NCBI GenBank assembly: GCA_965221145.1
Contig: OZ244877.1
Span: forward strand, 1,550,001-1,614,000
From: Bin5 sp965221145
Lineage (GTDB): Bacteria; Chloroflexota; Anaerolineae; Caldilineales; Caldilineaceae
DNA length: 64,000 bases
Reading direction: 5' to 3'
A program made the translations under genes and the position numbers. This document shows positions 26,654-35,049 of this stretch, one piece after another. The notes below the pieces were generated by a model that worked only from the letters and a program-made list of their open reading frames with translations, ran no database searches and had not been told where the DNA came from. How positions within the stretch are numbered: the first letter of the stretch is position 1; the number at the start of each line of letters is the position of its first letter.

Positions 26654-27571
26654 TCAGCCTACCGTACCGTCTATGATGGTAACGTCCTGCGGCTCTTGTT
26701 TGTACGCGGGCGCAAGAGCCGTCTTCTCCTCCGGCAGGAGCCAGCCGATCAGTACATACACCAGCACACCGGTGCCGAGACTACCGATGGCGAAGGCGAC
26801 CCAGATCAGCCGCACCAGATTGGCGTCGAGGCCGATAGCCTTGCCAATGCCCCCGCACACGCCAAAGACCATGCGGTCTTCGCGGTTGCGTTTGAGCGGG
26901 ATGCTGGACTTGGCCCGGCGCAGCCCGTTTTTCACAGACTCGCTATTGAGGCTGGAGGCAGCCCGCGTTTTGCCGTCCTTCATCCTGGCTCGGGCGCCCA
27001 TAATTCGGCTGCGCCATGCCTTCTGATTGTTGAGCAGCAGCAGGCCCGTGCCGATCAGCAGCACCGGCCAGAAGAGAAGCCGCATTACAAACCAGAAGAC
27101 GCTCCACAGCGCCGGAAGGATCCCTAGATTTCCCAAGAGCCACAGGGCCCCGCCAAGAACCAGCAGCAGCCCCGCCCGTCCCACGTTTCGTTCGTTCAGT
27201 TCCAGCGCCGCCGGTGCATGCAGACCGGCCTGCGCGGTGCCAACGGGGAGCAGCAGCCACAGCGCGGCATAGGCAAACAGGCCCGCGCCTGCTGTGCCGA
27301 GCGTCAGCCCCACCCACATGATGCGCACAAAAATGGGATCAATGCCGAAACAGTCCCCCAGTCCGCCGCAGACTCCACCGATTAACTTTTCTTCCGGGTG
27401 GCGGAAGAGACAGGTTGACCGCTTTGTCCCGGCATCGGTAGCTGGCTCGCTCTCGACAGTTTCCACGGCTATGATCACCTCTTCAGTCTGTGGCTCGGCC
27501 ATCGTAACGGGGCTGTCATGAGCCTCTGATTCGGTCGTTTGCGCAGGCTGAGTTGGCGTTGACTCGCTCAT
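26654..27571 (-). CDS. Double PspC-domain membrane protein
   Basis: The 305-aa product carries two PspC domains. The first is at about residues 50-112 (EEKLIGGVCGGLGDCFGIDP) and the second near the C-terminus (DRMVFGVCGGIGKAIGLDAN). Between them lie two membrane helices and a basic linker, and an acidic disordered segment precedes the first domain. PspC proteins sense envelope stress; PspA is not encoded nearby. The ATG at 27571 follows a strong ribosome site (AAGGAG). Family assignment is secure, but the two-domain architecture is less common. Confidence 0.87.
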   Translation of the reverse strand: MSESTPTQPAQTTESEAHDSPVTMAEPQTEEVIIAVETVESEPATDAGTKRSTCLFRHPEEKLIGGVCGGLGDCFGIDPIFVRIMWVGLTLGTAGAGLFAYAALWLLLPVGTAQAGLHAPAALELNERNVGRAGLLLVLGGALWLLGNLGILPALWSVFWFVMRLLFWPVLLIGTGLLLLNNQKAWRSRIMGARARMKDGKTRAASSLNSESVKNGLRRAKSSIPLKRNREDRMVFGVCGGIGKAIGLDANLVRLIWVAFAIGSLGTGVLVYVLIGWLLPEEKTALAPAYKQEPQDVTIIDGTVG

Positions 27572-27815
27572 AACTGACTCCTTAAGGCAATGGATAGAGA
27601 CGGCTTCATCATCTCTGCGGCGCGCTGCACTCTTGATGATACTCTACGCACGCCTTTGTAGAAAGTTTCGCGCGCCCGCGAAATCCTGTCTGCGGATGTC
27701 CTGAATGCCTCTCTAATTTGGAACTTTCCGTCTGAAAATGTGCGTGTCCCCGTATTGCGTATTCTGTATTTCCTGCCAAGACCGCTTTGTCATATTCACT
27801 ACGGAGGCCCACCCG

Positions 27816-28877
27816 TCAAGCCCCGATACGCACCTCTCGGCCCTCCGCTTGGCTGCGGTAGATGCCATCCAGGATCGCCTGAACCTGTAGCGACTGCTCG
27901 GCGGGCACGGGCGACGGCGCGCCCTCGGTGATCGCCTCGGCGAAGGCTACGCATTCGAGCGCATGAGGCTCCATCTTGTCCTGCGTCAGTTGCAAGAACC
28001 GGTTGTAAAACTGTCTGGTCTCGTAGTTCGTTTCCAGAATCTTGGTCGTAGGCCAGTGGCAGCCGCCCTCTGTGCCGTAGAGCCAGATCTGGGTGTCCTC
28101 GTCCATGGTGTCGTGGTGCAGCAACCAGCTCGTCTCCAGAATGAGGGTCGCGCCGTTCTCAAAGCGGACAAAGGCGGCGGCAAAGTCCTCCACGTCCATG
28201 TCCTGGGGCACGGGGGCAAGGCCCCAGGCGCTGAACGCGCCTTCCCGCTGGGCCAGAGGGGCCTTGGCCACGCCGGTGACGGCTACGGGCTGGGGGTTGT
28301 CCATCAGCCAGAGCGCCAAGTCAAGAATGTGGACGCCAACATCGATCGTCGGGCCGCCCCCGCTATGCTTCTTGTAGATGAATCCAGGGCGGACGGGCAA
28401 TAAGGCACGGCGCAGCATCCAACTGCGGGCGTGGTAGATGTCCCCCAGCGCGCCAGTCGCAAGTTCGGCCTTCAGCGCTTTGGAGTCGCCGCGAAAGCGG
28501 AAGTGCTGGGCGGTCATCAGCAGCTTGCCTGAGCGGTTTCGGGCCTCGATCATTTGGCGAATCTCCGCCGGAGTCGGCGCAAGAGGTTTTTCGCATAGAA
28601 CGTGCTTGCCGGCGTTCAGGGCCGCAATGGCGAGGGGGGCATGGTAGCGGTTAGGGGTGCAGACATCTATGATGTCAATGTCCGGGTCGTTGAACAGTTC
28701 CGCCGGGTCGGACGACAGTTGCGAGACGCCGTAGCGCGCGCCCCACTGCTCCAAAGCGTGAGCAACGATATCGCTGCCGGCCACAACCTCCGCCTGCTCT
28801 GAGGCGGCCCAGCCAGGCATATGCGCTTTGGATATGCCGCCGACACCGACAACGCCGACTTTCAAGAGTTTGGACAC
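27816..28877 (-). CDS. Gfo/Idh/MocA-family oxidoreductase
   Basis: The 353-aa NAD(P)-dependent sugar or inositol dehydrogenase-like protein has an N-terminal Rossmann fold (VGVVGVGGISKAHMPGWA). The family EKP motif is in HVLCEKPLAPTPAEI, and a GGGPTIDVGVHILDLALWL stretch in the C-terminal domain holds the usual catalytic Asp and His. The substrate cannot be told. The start is GTG 28877 with GAAAGGA upstream. It stands alone, with the repeat-rich interval in front. Confidence 0.9.
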   Translation of the reverse strand: MSKLLKVGVVGVGGISKAHMPGWAASEQAEVVAGSDIVAHALEQWGARYGVSQLSSDPAELFNDPDIDIIDVCTPNRYHAPLAIAALNAGKHVLCEKPLAPTPAEIRQMIEARNRSGKLLMTAQHFRFRGDSKALKAELATGALGDIYHARSWMLRRALLPVRPGFIYKKHSGGGPTIDVGVHILDLALWLMDNPQPVAVTGVAKAPLAQREGAFSAWGLAPVPQDMDVEDFAAAFVRFENGATLILETSWLLHHDTMDEDTQIWLYGTEGGCHWPTTKILETNYETRQFYNRFLQLTQDKMEPHALECVAFAEAITEGAPSPVPAEQSLQVQAILDGIYRSQAEGREVRIGA

Positions 28878-28973
28878 GCTCAGATCCTTTCAGTATTACC
28901 ATCAAATGCCGATCATTCAGGTCGATCATAGCACGTCTGGCTTTCAGGCTCAACAGCTTGGGGCCTTGGGGTG

Positions 28974-29055
28974 TGTGCCGGATATTTGGGCAAAGGTTGT
29001 CCGAAACAGAATTATGGGGATTTGTGGATTCAGCAGGATGGCGGGCGATGGGGCG
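28974..29055 (+). repeat. Dispersed intergenic repeat, copy 1
   Basis: This copy runs from GTGCCGGATATTTGGG through GGGGATTTGTGGATTCAGCA to GATGGCGGGCGATGGGG. It aligns along its length with 29444-29531 with scattered mismatches. Both copies have the same orientation. Confidence 0.75.
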
Positions 29056-29134
29056 CGTGGGCGGCGGAGGGAGGGCATGGGTCAGTGCGCTGCCGTTGTG
29101 TCTTTTGAGCGTAATTTTGCTAAATGTTTAGTAA

Positions 29135-29173
29135 GAATGTCCGCTTTGTCCGCTTTTACCCCCCCCCCCCCCC
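29135..29173 (+). repeat. C-tract repeat, inverted relative of 115-151
   Basis: TGTCCGCTTTGTCCGC is followed by TTTTA and a run of fifteen C (29159-29173). The same sequence, inverted and with ten G, is at 115-151. A weaker echo (TGTCCGCATTGTCTGC) occurs at 29280-29295. Confidence 0.75.
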
Positions 29174-29192
29174 GAACATATGTTCCAAATCT

Positions 29193-29228
29193 TGTCTGAA
29201 CCGGGTACAGGGATTGCCGGGCTGGCGG
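29193..29228 (+). repeat. Short diverged piece of the dispersed repeat
   Basis: TTGTCTGAACCGGGTACAGG followed by GATTGCCGGG resembles the TTGTCTGAATCAGGATT core of 29470-29490 and 56638-56660, with many substitutions. Confidence 0.4.
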
Positions 29229-29360
29229 CGGGAGTTCGATGCGCCAAATGGGCACAATTCTGCTAGATACTATTGGAAGATGTCCGCATTGTCTGCTTTT
29301 GTTTGCTTGCGCGCCAGAGGCGGGCAGGAATAGGTTGAAAGGACGGAATTGCTTGCATTG

Positions 29361-29382
29361 GCGAGAGCGTAAAAGCTCTCGC
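29361..29382 (+). other. Perfect hairpin
   Basis: GCGAGAGC (29361-29368) and GCTCTCGC (29375-29382) form an 8-bp stem around GTAAAA. No T-run follows, so it is not a standard terminator. Confidence 0.5.
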
Positions 29383-29443
29383 AACCAAGAAGGAGGCAGT
29401 ATAGCACAGATGGGCGAATTGGACAAGTTTGGAGGCATTGGGA

Positions 29444-29531
29444 AGGTGCATCCCATATTTTTGGGTAAGCGTTGTCTGAATCAGGATTTTCGGGATTTGT
29501 GGATTGACAGGATGGCGGACGATGGGCCGAT
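29444..29531 (+). repeat. Dispersed intergenic repeat, copy 2
   Basis: This copy starts GGTGCATCCCATATTTTTGG and continues through TTGTCTGAATCAGGATTTTC and GATTTGTGGATTGACAGG to GGATGGCGGACGATGGGCC. It is the fullest copy; relatives are at 28974-29055, 56634-56683 and, inverted, 379-423. Confidence 0.78.
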
Positions 29532-29538
29532 TCCTATA

Positions 29539-29558
29539 CGGTGGGTTTCTTCCCACCG
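29539..29558 (+). other. Short hairpin
   Basis: CGGTGGG and CCCACCG form a 7-bp stem around TTTCTT, just after repeat copy 2. Confidence 0.45.
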
Positions 29559-29583
29559 GCTGAAAAGGCACACCGCAGTTGCC

Positions 29584-29605
29584 AAATAATCTCGGATGCA
29601 CCCGG
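29584..29605 (-). repeat. Short inverted end of the dispersed repeat
   Basis: AATAATCTCGGATGCACCCG matches 30167-30186 with two or three differences and, inverted, the start of copy 2. This suggests the GGGTGCATCC end can occur alone. Confidence 0.55.
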
Positions 29606-29630
29606 CATTGGGGGTCAGGGCAATCGCATC

Positions 29631-29756
29631 TAATGTGCGTTCACATTGAGAACCCGCTTTTTCTGAATTGCGTATTGCGTAAGGGCAGGCGAGAGGGCCA
29701 CGTTTCTATTGCGTTATGCGCCCGACAAGTCTCGGTTTCAAACGGGATTTGCATTA
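29631..29756 (+). repeat. Long dispersed repeat, near-copy of 63800-63940
   Basis: This 126-base segment begins TAATGTGCGTTCACATTGAG and has ATTGCGTATTGCGTAAGGGC in the middle. It ends with CTCGGTTTCAAACGGGATT. The same order is seen at 63800-63940 with a 15-base insertion of an extra ATTGCGTATTCCGT-type unit. It carries no open frame, no terminal inverted repeat and no target duplication that I can see. Confidence 0.82.
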
Positions 29757-29757
29757 T

Positions 29758-29788
29758 TGGTTCAAGACCTCAAATGGTTCAAGACCTC
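29758..29788 (+). repeat. Two-unit tandem repeat
   Basis: TGGTTCAAGACCTC occurs at 29758-29771 and again at 29775-29788, separated by AAA. Two units with a 3-base spacer are not a CRISPR. Confidence 0.7.
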
Positions 29789-30095
29789 GTGAAGCTGCCT
29801 GAATTGAAATCAGTACAGGGTAGAACAGCGAAAAGTGTACGAATCATGGCGCGTAGCCAGGGAAACAGACGGTTTCCGGCAACTTATGGCCGCTATTAGG
29901 GCCGTAAACAACCTCAAATCAGCAAGCTGATAGCGATTTCCATTTATTATTACATTCTTTTCGGCAGATTTCCGGCTGACTTGGCGTCCAGATCTAGAAG
30001 CAATCGCCCTGCATTGGGGGTGGATCCAGGATTCTGGGCGCGCTTTTCGCCCTATCTTGTCAGCTACGCCGGGGCGCCGGCGAGACATCCGCGAT

Positions 30096-30152
30096 TTTGA
30101 AGGTTTTTTGGCGGAGAGGCTTTTATTGCCAACGCCAATAAAAACCTTCAAA
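30096..30152 (+). other. Nested stem-loop
   Basis: TTTGAAGGTTTTT (30096-30108) is a perfect inverted repeat of AAAAACCTTCAAA (30140-30152). Inside it, TTTTATTG (30121-30128) pairs with CAATAAAA (30136-30143), so the two stems compete for four bases. It lies about 140 bases upstream of the ThDP-enzyme gene and could be a remnant of a miniature element or a regulatory structure. Confidence 0.5.
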
Positions 30153-30164
30153 CCCAGGGGGATG

Positions 30165-30190
30165 TGCAATAATCTGGGATGCACCCGCTG
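30165..30190 (-). repeat. Short inverted end of the dispersed repeat
   Basis: TGCAATAATCTGGGATGCAC followed by CCGC is a second copy of the element end seen at 29584-29605 and, with more changes, at 404-423. Confidence 0.55.
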
Positions 30191-30291
30191 CGCGTTGCGC
30201 ATTGCAAAGTTGCCCAACTGATGATATGAATTGGCTGAGTGAGTCTTTCAACAATTCTGCACCTCTATCGAATCCATCAGGAGAATAGCGC

Positions 30292-31965
30292 ATGCCAAGT
30301 ATGACAGGCGGCCAATTTATCGCCGAAACAGTTCATGGATATGGAATCACCCATGTCTTTTTCATGCCCTATATCGGCCCGCGGGCCTTAATGGAGATGG
30401 AAAAACTGGGGATCAAGCGAGTGCAGACCCACGGTGAAAAGGCCGCCGCCTATATGGCCGATGCCTATGCACGGATTAAGCGCGCTCCCAGCCTGTGTAT
30501 GGCGCAATCCGTCGGCGCGGTCAATCTGGCCGCCGGTTTGCAGGATGCCTATCTGGGCTGCTCGCCCGTCGTTGCTCTGACAGGCCGCGAGTTTCTCATC
30601 AACCAACAGCGCCACGCCTACCAGGAGGTGGATCACGTCAATCCGTTCTCGGCCGTGACCAAATACAGCGCATACGTCTCTACGCCGGAGCACCTGCCCG
30701 TCTACCTGCGCCAGGCCTTTCGCGCTGCCACCACAGGAACGCCCGGCCCGGCCCACCTCGAATTGGAAGGCATCGCCGGGCAAGAGGTTGTGGAGAAGGA
30801 GGCCGATCTTGAGGTCGTCGCCGAAGAGATGTTTGCGCAACTGCCACCCTTCCGCCCCGAGGCGGAGCCTGCCGCGATTGCGGCCGCGCTTCAACTCCTC
30901 AGCAGCGCCGAACGGCCGTTCATCGTTGCAGGCGGCGGCGTGACGGCCTCGGACGCACGAGCGGAACTGATCGAACTGGCCGAGAAGCTCTCCATTCCTG
31001 TGGCCACATCGCTGAATGCCAAAGCGATGTTTCCTTACGACCACGAGCTGGCCGTCGGTGTCCCCGGCTCCTACTCACGCGCGTGCGCCAACCAAGCACT
31101 TTGTGAGGCCGATCTCGTCTTTTTCATTGGCAGCCACACAGGAGGGCAGGTGACCAACTTCTATCAGATCCCTCCGCAGAGTACGCCAATCATACAGCTG
31201 GATATCAATCCGGAAGAGATCGGGCGCAACTATCCGATACAGGTGGGGCTGCACGGGGATGTCAAGAGCAGCCTGCGGCGCATGATCGACAGCGCTTCGC
31301 CTGCCCCTGCGCGCACGGCGTGGATTGGCCGCGTGCAAGAGTTGGTGCAAAACTGGAAAGCAAGTGTGGCGCAACACGTCGACGCCGAGATTCTGCCCAT
31401 GCGCCCGGAGCGCCTCTGCCGCGATCTGGCGGACCACCTGCCGTCTGACGCCATTCTGGTCTCCGATACCGGACACGCGGGCATCTGGACCGGCACGATG
31501 ATGGACCTGAAACACGCCGAACAGAGCTTCATTCGCTGTTCCGGTTCGCTGGGGTGGGGGTTGCCGGCGGCGATGGGCGCCAAGTGCGCGCAGCCGGATC
31601 GCCCCGTCCTCTGCTTCACAGGAGATGGCGGAATCTGGTATCACTTGGCAGAGCTGGAGACAGCGGTGCGCTGCGGCATCAATACTGTCACGGTCGTCAA
31701 CAACAACCATTCTCTCAATCAGGAACAGGTCGGCGTCGAACAGACATACGGTGGGCGCACGACCGGTTCCGATGAACTCTGGCTCTTCGAGGACGCCGAT
31801 TTCGCCAGGATTGCCGAATCGATGGGCGCTCTGGGCCTCACGGTTCGCAAACCGAGTGAACTCGCCGGCGCGCTCGATCAGGCCTTCGCTTCGGGCAGAC
31901 CGGCAGTCGTTGACGTCAAGACTCACATAGAAGGCATCGCTCCCAAGGCCTGGGTTCCCGCCTGA
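30292..31965 (+). CDS. ThDP-dependent enzyme, acetolactate-synthase-like
   Basis: The 557-aa cytoplasmic enzyme uses thiamine diphosphate to act on a 2-oxo acid or acyl-CoA-type substrate. The N-terminal domain has the catalytic Glu at residue 49 (THGEKAAAYMADAYAR). The middle domain spans about 185-330. The C-terminal domain has the ThDP motif starting GDGGIW at residue 444 and ending VVNNNHSLNQEQ. The whole is the acetolactate synthase / benzoylformate decarboxylase layout. No small regulatory subunit is nearby, so acetolactate synthesis is not assured. The ATG has AGGAG ten bases upstream. Confidence 0.85.
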   Translation: MPSMTGGQFIAETVHGYGITHVFFMPYIGPRALMEMEKLGIKRVQTHGEKAAAYMADAYARIKRAPSLCMAQSVGAVNLAAGLQDAYLGCSPVVALTGREFLINQQRHAYQEVDHVNPFSAVTKYSAYVSTPEHLPVYLRQAFRAATTGTPGPAHLELEGIAGQEVVEKEADLEVVAEEMFAQLPPFRPEAEPAAIAAALQLLSSAERPFIVAGGGVTASDARAELIELAEKLSIPVATSLNAKAMFPYDHELAVGVPGSYSRACANQALCEADLVFFIGSHTGGQVTNFYQIPPQSTPIIQLDINPEEIGRNYPIQVGLHGDVKSSLRRMIDSASPAPARTAWIGRVQELVQNWKASVAQHVDAEILPMRPERLCRDLADHLPSDAILVSDTGHAGIWTGTMMDLKHAEQSFIRCSGSLGWGLPAAMGAKCAQPDRPVLCFTGDGGIWYHLAELETAVRCGINTVTVVNNNHSLNQEQVGVEQTYGGRTTGSDELWLFEDADFARIAESMGALGLTVRKPSELAGALDQAFASGRPAVVDVKTHIEGIAPKAWVPA

Positions 31966-32080
31966 GGAGCAGTGATCAAGGCGGCGGCAAAGGCGTTGAC
32001 GCGGGCGCTTTGCGGAAAACTCGAATAGGTGGCAACTCTGTCTGCTCTGCTACCTTTGCGGTCAAACAGTGTGCGCAGTT

Positions 32081-32110
32081 TTGCTTTGGGGATTGGCTAT
32101 CTGCTAGAAT
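32081..32110 (+). promoter_or_regulatory. Possible promoter upstream of the helicase region
   Basis: TTGCTT (32081-32086) and TAGAAT (32105-32110) are 18 bases apart. This would give a leader of about 150 bases before the small gene at 32265, and may serve the helicase-ATPase genes further on. The rest of 31966-32264 shows nothing I can name. Confidence 0.35.
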
Positions 32111-32264
32111 GGAGCCTACTTTCGGCAGTGTATGGCGCGCCAAATTACATGGCCCACTGCCCGGCCGCGCACACTGATGGCCCGTTCAATTCTGCCGATA
32201 GATTCTGCCCAATTGGTGGCAGATTGCTTTTATCGTTTCGATCTGAAATTGCGGAAGGCTTTCC

Positions 32265-32555
32265 ATGAAAGCGATGCTCTATCTGGATCAGATTGTCGAG
32301 CCGGTGGCTGTGCTGGATGATGTGAAGATCGTAGAATTCGGCAGCGACAACCACCCGGAAGGCGAACGCGTCCGACTCTATTACCATACCTACAATCTGA
32401 ACGCGACAAAGACGATGGTCGAACTCCACCGTGATCGGAAGATGACAGTCAAACTGGAGGATGGCCGCTCTGCCCCCGTTCTGATCACACATGCCAGTCT
32501 GGATGCAAAGGGTCAATTTGTGGGCGTTCTGCGCGTGCTCGGCCCGCTGGCCTGA
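32265..32555 (+). CDS. Small protein of unknown function
   Basis: This 96-aa soluble product has a beta-rich pattern: YLDQIVEPVAVLDDVKIVEF, then RVRLYYHTYNL, then KTMVELHRDRKMTVKLEDG. I recognise no family. It lies 119 bases upstream of the helicase gene on the same strand, so it could be part of that unit. A ribosome site is weak (GGAAGG nine bases before the ATG). It should be considered when judging the helicase-ATPase-TOPRIM cassette. Confidence 0.55.
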   Translation: MKAMLYLDQIVEPVAVLDDVKIVEFGSDNHPEGERVRLYYHTYNLNATKTMVELHRDRKMTVKLEDGRSAPVLITHASLDAKGQFVGVLRVLGPLA

Positions 32556-32674
32556 GAACGGCGTGTTCCTCCACTCCCTCCGGCTCACCCCCAGCCAGTG
32601 TACGGGCCGCCGCGGGGGGAGCGACTCTGACTGTCCGAGACGGGTCCATACACCAGGCAACGTGCAACAATTTC

Positions 32675-35023
32675 ATGGCCGCTGAACTGAATCTGCGCCC
32701 GGCACAGGAGAAGATACTCCGGTACAAAGGGGGGCGGCTCGGTGTCAGCGCGGTACCCGGCAGCGGCAAGACGTATACTCTGAGCCGCCTGGCCGCCAAG
32801 TTGGTGCAGAAGCTGGCAAGCGCCGGCCCAATGGACGACCGCGAGGTGCTGGTTGTCACGCTCACCAATGCGGCTGTAGAGAACTTCCGCGCACGCATCA
32901 ATCAGTTCATCCAGATTGGACGGCTGCTGCCGGGCGGCTTCCGCGTGCGCACTCTCCACAGTTTGGCCCATGACATCGTCCGCGAGCGACCCGGATTGGT
33001 CGGGCTAGGAGAGGACTTTTCCATTGTTGACGAGCGCACCGGTCAGGAGATAAAACGGCAGGGGGTCAATAGTTACCTGCAGACTCATCCCGATGTATTG
33101 GGTGGACTGATCGCCCCAGAGTATCTGAGCAACCCCCGCCGCATCGAACGTCATCTCCCCGAAAGCGCGCAGGAGGTCGCCGAAGCCGTCATTCGGCGGG
33201 CAAAAGATCTGCGCACAGATGCCGTCACGTTGGATAATGCACTGAAACAGCAGTCGGGCACGTGGCCGCTGCTGTCGTTCGGGTTGCAGATTTACAGGGA
33301 CTATCAGCGCGGTCTGAGCGTGCGCGGCGGGATCGATTTCGATGACCTGATTCTGCTGGCGTTGCAAGCGCTTGAAGCCGACGGCAACTATCTGTCCCGC
33401 TTGCAGCGTCGCTGGCCCTATGTGCTTGAGGACGAGGCGCAGGATAGCAGCGCTCTGCAAGAAGATATGCTGAAGCTGCTGACCTCCGCGCATGGCAATT
33501 GGGTACGGGTTGGCGACCCCAACCAGGCGATCCACACCACATTTACCAGCGCCGATCCCAAGTATCTGCGCGAATTTGTGCTGAAGGAGGACGTCTGCTC
33601 TCTGCCGCTGCCCGATTCCGGTCGCAGCGCGCCGCCAATCATCAAGCTGGCTAACCAGTTTATTGACTGGAGCCGTGAGGAGCATCCGGTTCTGCCAGAG
33701 GCCAAGGCGCTTTCCCTGCCACACATTGAGCCAACCGGTGAAGGCGACCCGCAGCCCAACCCCGAGCCAGGCGTTCCTGATGTATTCTTCTTTGAACGTG
33801 CGCTTACGCCAACGGAAGAGATTCAAACGCTGGTCGTGAGTTTGGGCCGCTGGCTGCCGAAGAATACGCACAAGACGGTCGCCGTGCTGGTGCCCGACAA
33901 TCGCCGCGGGGCCGATTTTGCCAGGGCCTTCGAGGAAGCGTCACTGCCTTACGACGATTCGCTGCTACAGTCCACGAGCACGACTCGCGTTACCGCTGAC
34001 GCGCTGGTGAAGGTGTTGCGCTACATTAGCCAACCCCACAATTCGTCCCACCTGCCCGCGTTCTGGTCCGACGTATGGTGGCCGCGGCGAGGGCGACCGC
34101 ATTGTCAATTCTGTCTTGGCGTCGAAAACTGCGACGCCGGAGTTGAACGGGCTGCTCCTCCCTGGCTGGAGGCGACCACCGATTCAGAGGGGAGCGCATC
34201 AGAAGAAGAACTGCCGCAGCCTGTGTCGGTCTTCGGCAAGGCGTTGGGCCAGATGCGGCAACCTGAGCAGTTCGTCTTCCCCGCGGCTGGCGATGACTGG
34301 CTGGACGGAATCGGATGGATTGATGAGTACGAAGGCTTTCGGTCGGTCGTCGAGCTGTTCCGTACAGAGGTTCAACGATGGTGCGCGGCGACGATTTTGC
34401 CTATCGACGAGTTGATTCTGACCCTGGGCCAAGGTCTCTTCACAGAAGCGGCGGAACTGGGCCTGGCGCATAGCGTGGCCATCCTGTTGGCAAAGCGAGT
34501 GCGGGAGCGCCCCGAACTGCGTCTGCCGGCGTTGACGAAGGAGCTGGAGGAGATCGCCCGCAATCGGCGACGCATCCTGGGATTTAGCGAGGATGCACAC
34601 GGTTTCGAACCGCTGGCGGGCAAAGTGACCATCGCCACGATGCACACAGCCAAGGGGCTGGAATGGGACCGAGTCCACTTGGCGTCGGTCAGCAACTACA
34701 GCTTTCCCAGCGGCGGGGATGAGGACAGCTATCGCGGCGAGCGCTGGTTCGTGCGCGACAGCCTCAATCTGACGGAGGAGGCCATTGCCCAGACCGAGCA
34801 GCTGCACATGGGTACGCTGGACGAGTACGTGTCTGGCCAAGCCACGTTGGACGCCCGCCAGGAGGTCGCGGCGGAGCGGCTGCGCCTTCTCTATGTGGGC
34901 ATCACCCGCGCCCGGCAGGAACTGATCCTGACGTACAATACCGGCAGCCGGCATGAGACAAGCCCCAATGCGCCAGCGCTGGCGTTCGAGGCGCTGCGCT
35001 TGTGGCGGGAGAGTGGAAAATAG
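32675..35023 (+). CDS. UvrD/Rep-family (SF1A) DNA helicase
   Basis: The 782-aa product is an ATP-driven 3'-5' helicase of the UvrD/PcrA/GajB superfamily. Motifs in order: Q-motif Gln11, Walker A AVPGSGKT (26-33), motif Ia TLTNAAVENFRARI, Walker B VLEDEAQD with DEAQ at 253-256, motif III VGDPNQAIHTTF, motif V ATMHTAKGLEWDRVHL and motif VI LLYVGITRAR near the C-terminus. No nuclease domain is visible at the C-terminus. Its DEAQ box, in place of the usual DExx Asp, is common in this superfamily. The ATPase gene follows 26 bases after its stop. It could be a housekeeping repair helicase or the helicase arm of a defence system. Confidence 0.9.
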   Translation: MAAELNLRPAQEKILRYKGGRLGVSAVPGSGKTYTLSRLAAKLVQKLASAGPMDDREVLVVTLTNAAVENFRARINQFIQIGRLLPGGFRVRTLHSLAHDIVRERPGLVGLGEDFSIVDERTGQEIKRQGVNSYLQTHPDVLGGLIAPEYLSNPRRIERHLPESAQEVAEAVIRRAKDLRTDAVTLDNALKQQSGTWPLLSFGLQIYRDYQRGLSVRGGIDFDDLILLALQALEADGNYLSRLQRRWPYVLEDEAQDSSALQEDMLKLLTSAHGNWVRVGDPNQAIHTTFTSADPKYLREFVLKEDVCSLPLPDSGRSAPPIIKLANQFIDWSREEHPVLPEAKALSLPHIEPTGEGDPQPNPEPGVPDVFFFERALTPTEEIQTLVVSLGRWLPKNTHKTVAVLVPDNRRGADFARAFEEASLPYDDSLLQSTSTTRVTADALVKVLRYISQPHNSSHLPAFWSDVWWPRRGRPHCQFCLGVENCDAGVERAAPPWLEATTDSEGSASEEELPQPVSVFGKALGQMRQPEQFVFPAAGDDWLDGIGWIDEYEGFRSVVELFRTEVQRWCAATILPIDELILTLGQGLFTEAAELGLAHSVAILLAKRVRERPELRLPALTKELEEIARNRRRILGFSEDAHGFEPLAGKVTIATMHTAKGLEWDRVHLASVSNYSFPSGGDEDSYRGERWFVRDSLNLTEEAIAQTEQLHMGTLDEYVSGQATLDARQEVAAERLRLLYVGITRARQELILTYNTGSRHETSPNAPALAFEALRLWRESGK

Positions 35024-35049
35024 ATGAGTAGGGCAGGAGGAGTTTACCT

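Larger units (their letters stand above)
28878..30291. other. Repeat-rich, gene-free interval of 1.4 kb
   Basis: No open frame here looks like a real gene. The interval is a nest of dispersed repeats (28974-29055, 29135-29173, 29193-29228, 29444-29531, 29584-29605, 29631-29756, 30165-30190), a short tandem repeat (29758-29788) and three hairpins (29361-29382, 29539-29558, 30096-30152). The promoter and leader of the ThDP-enzyme gene must lie in the last part, but I see no convincing boxes. Confidence 0.65.

Noticed and set aside
29758..29788. CRISPR-like direct repeats
   Set aside because: Only two units with a 3-base spacer and no cas genes anywhere in the window.
32265..35023. Helicase as an AddA/RecB-type nuclease-helicase
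   Set aside because: No C-terminal RecB-type nuclease motif (GxxDxxD...DxK) is visible and no AddB-like gene adjoins.
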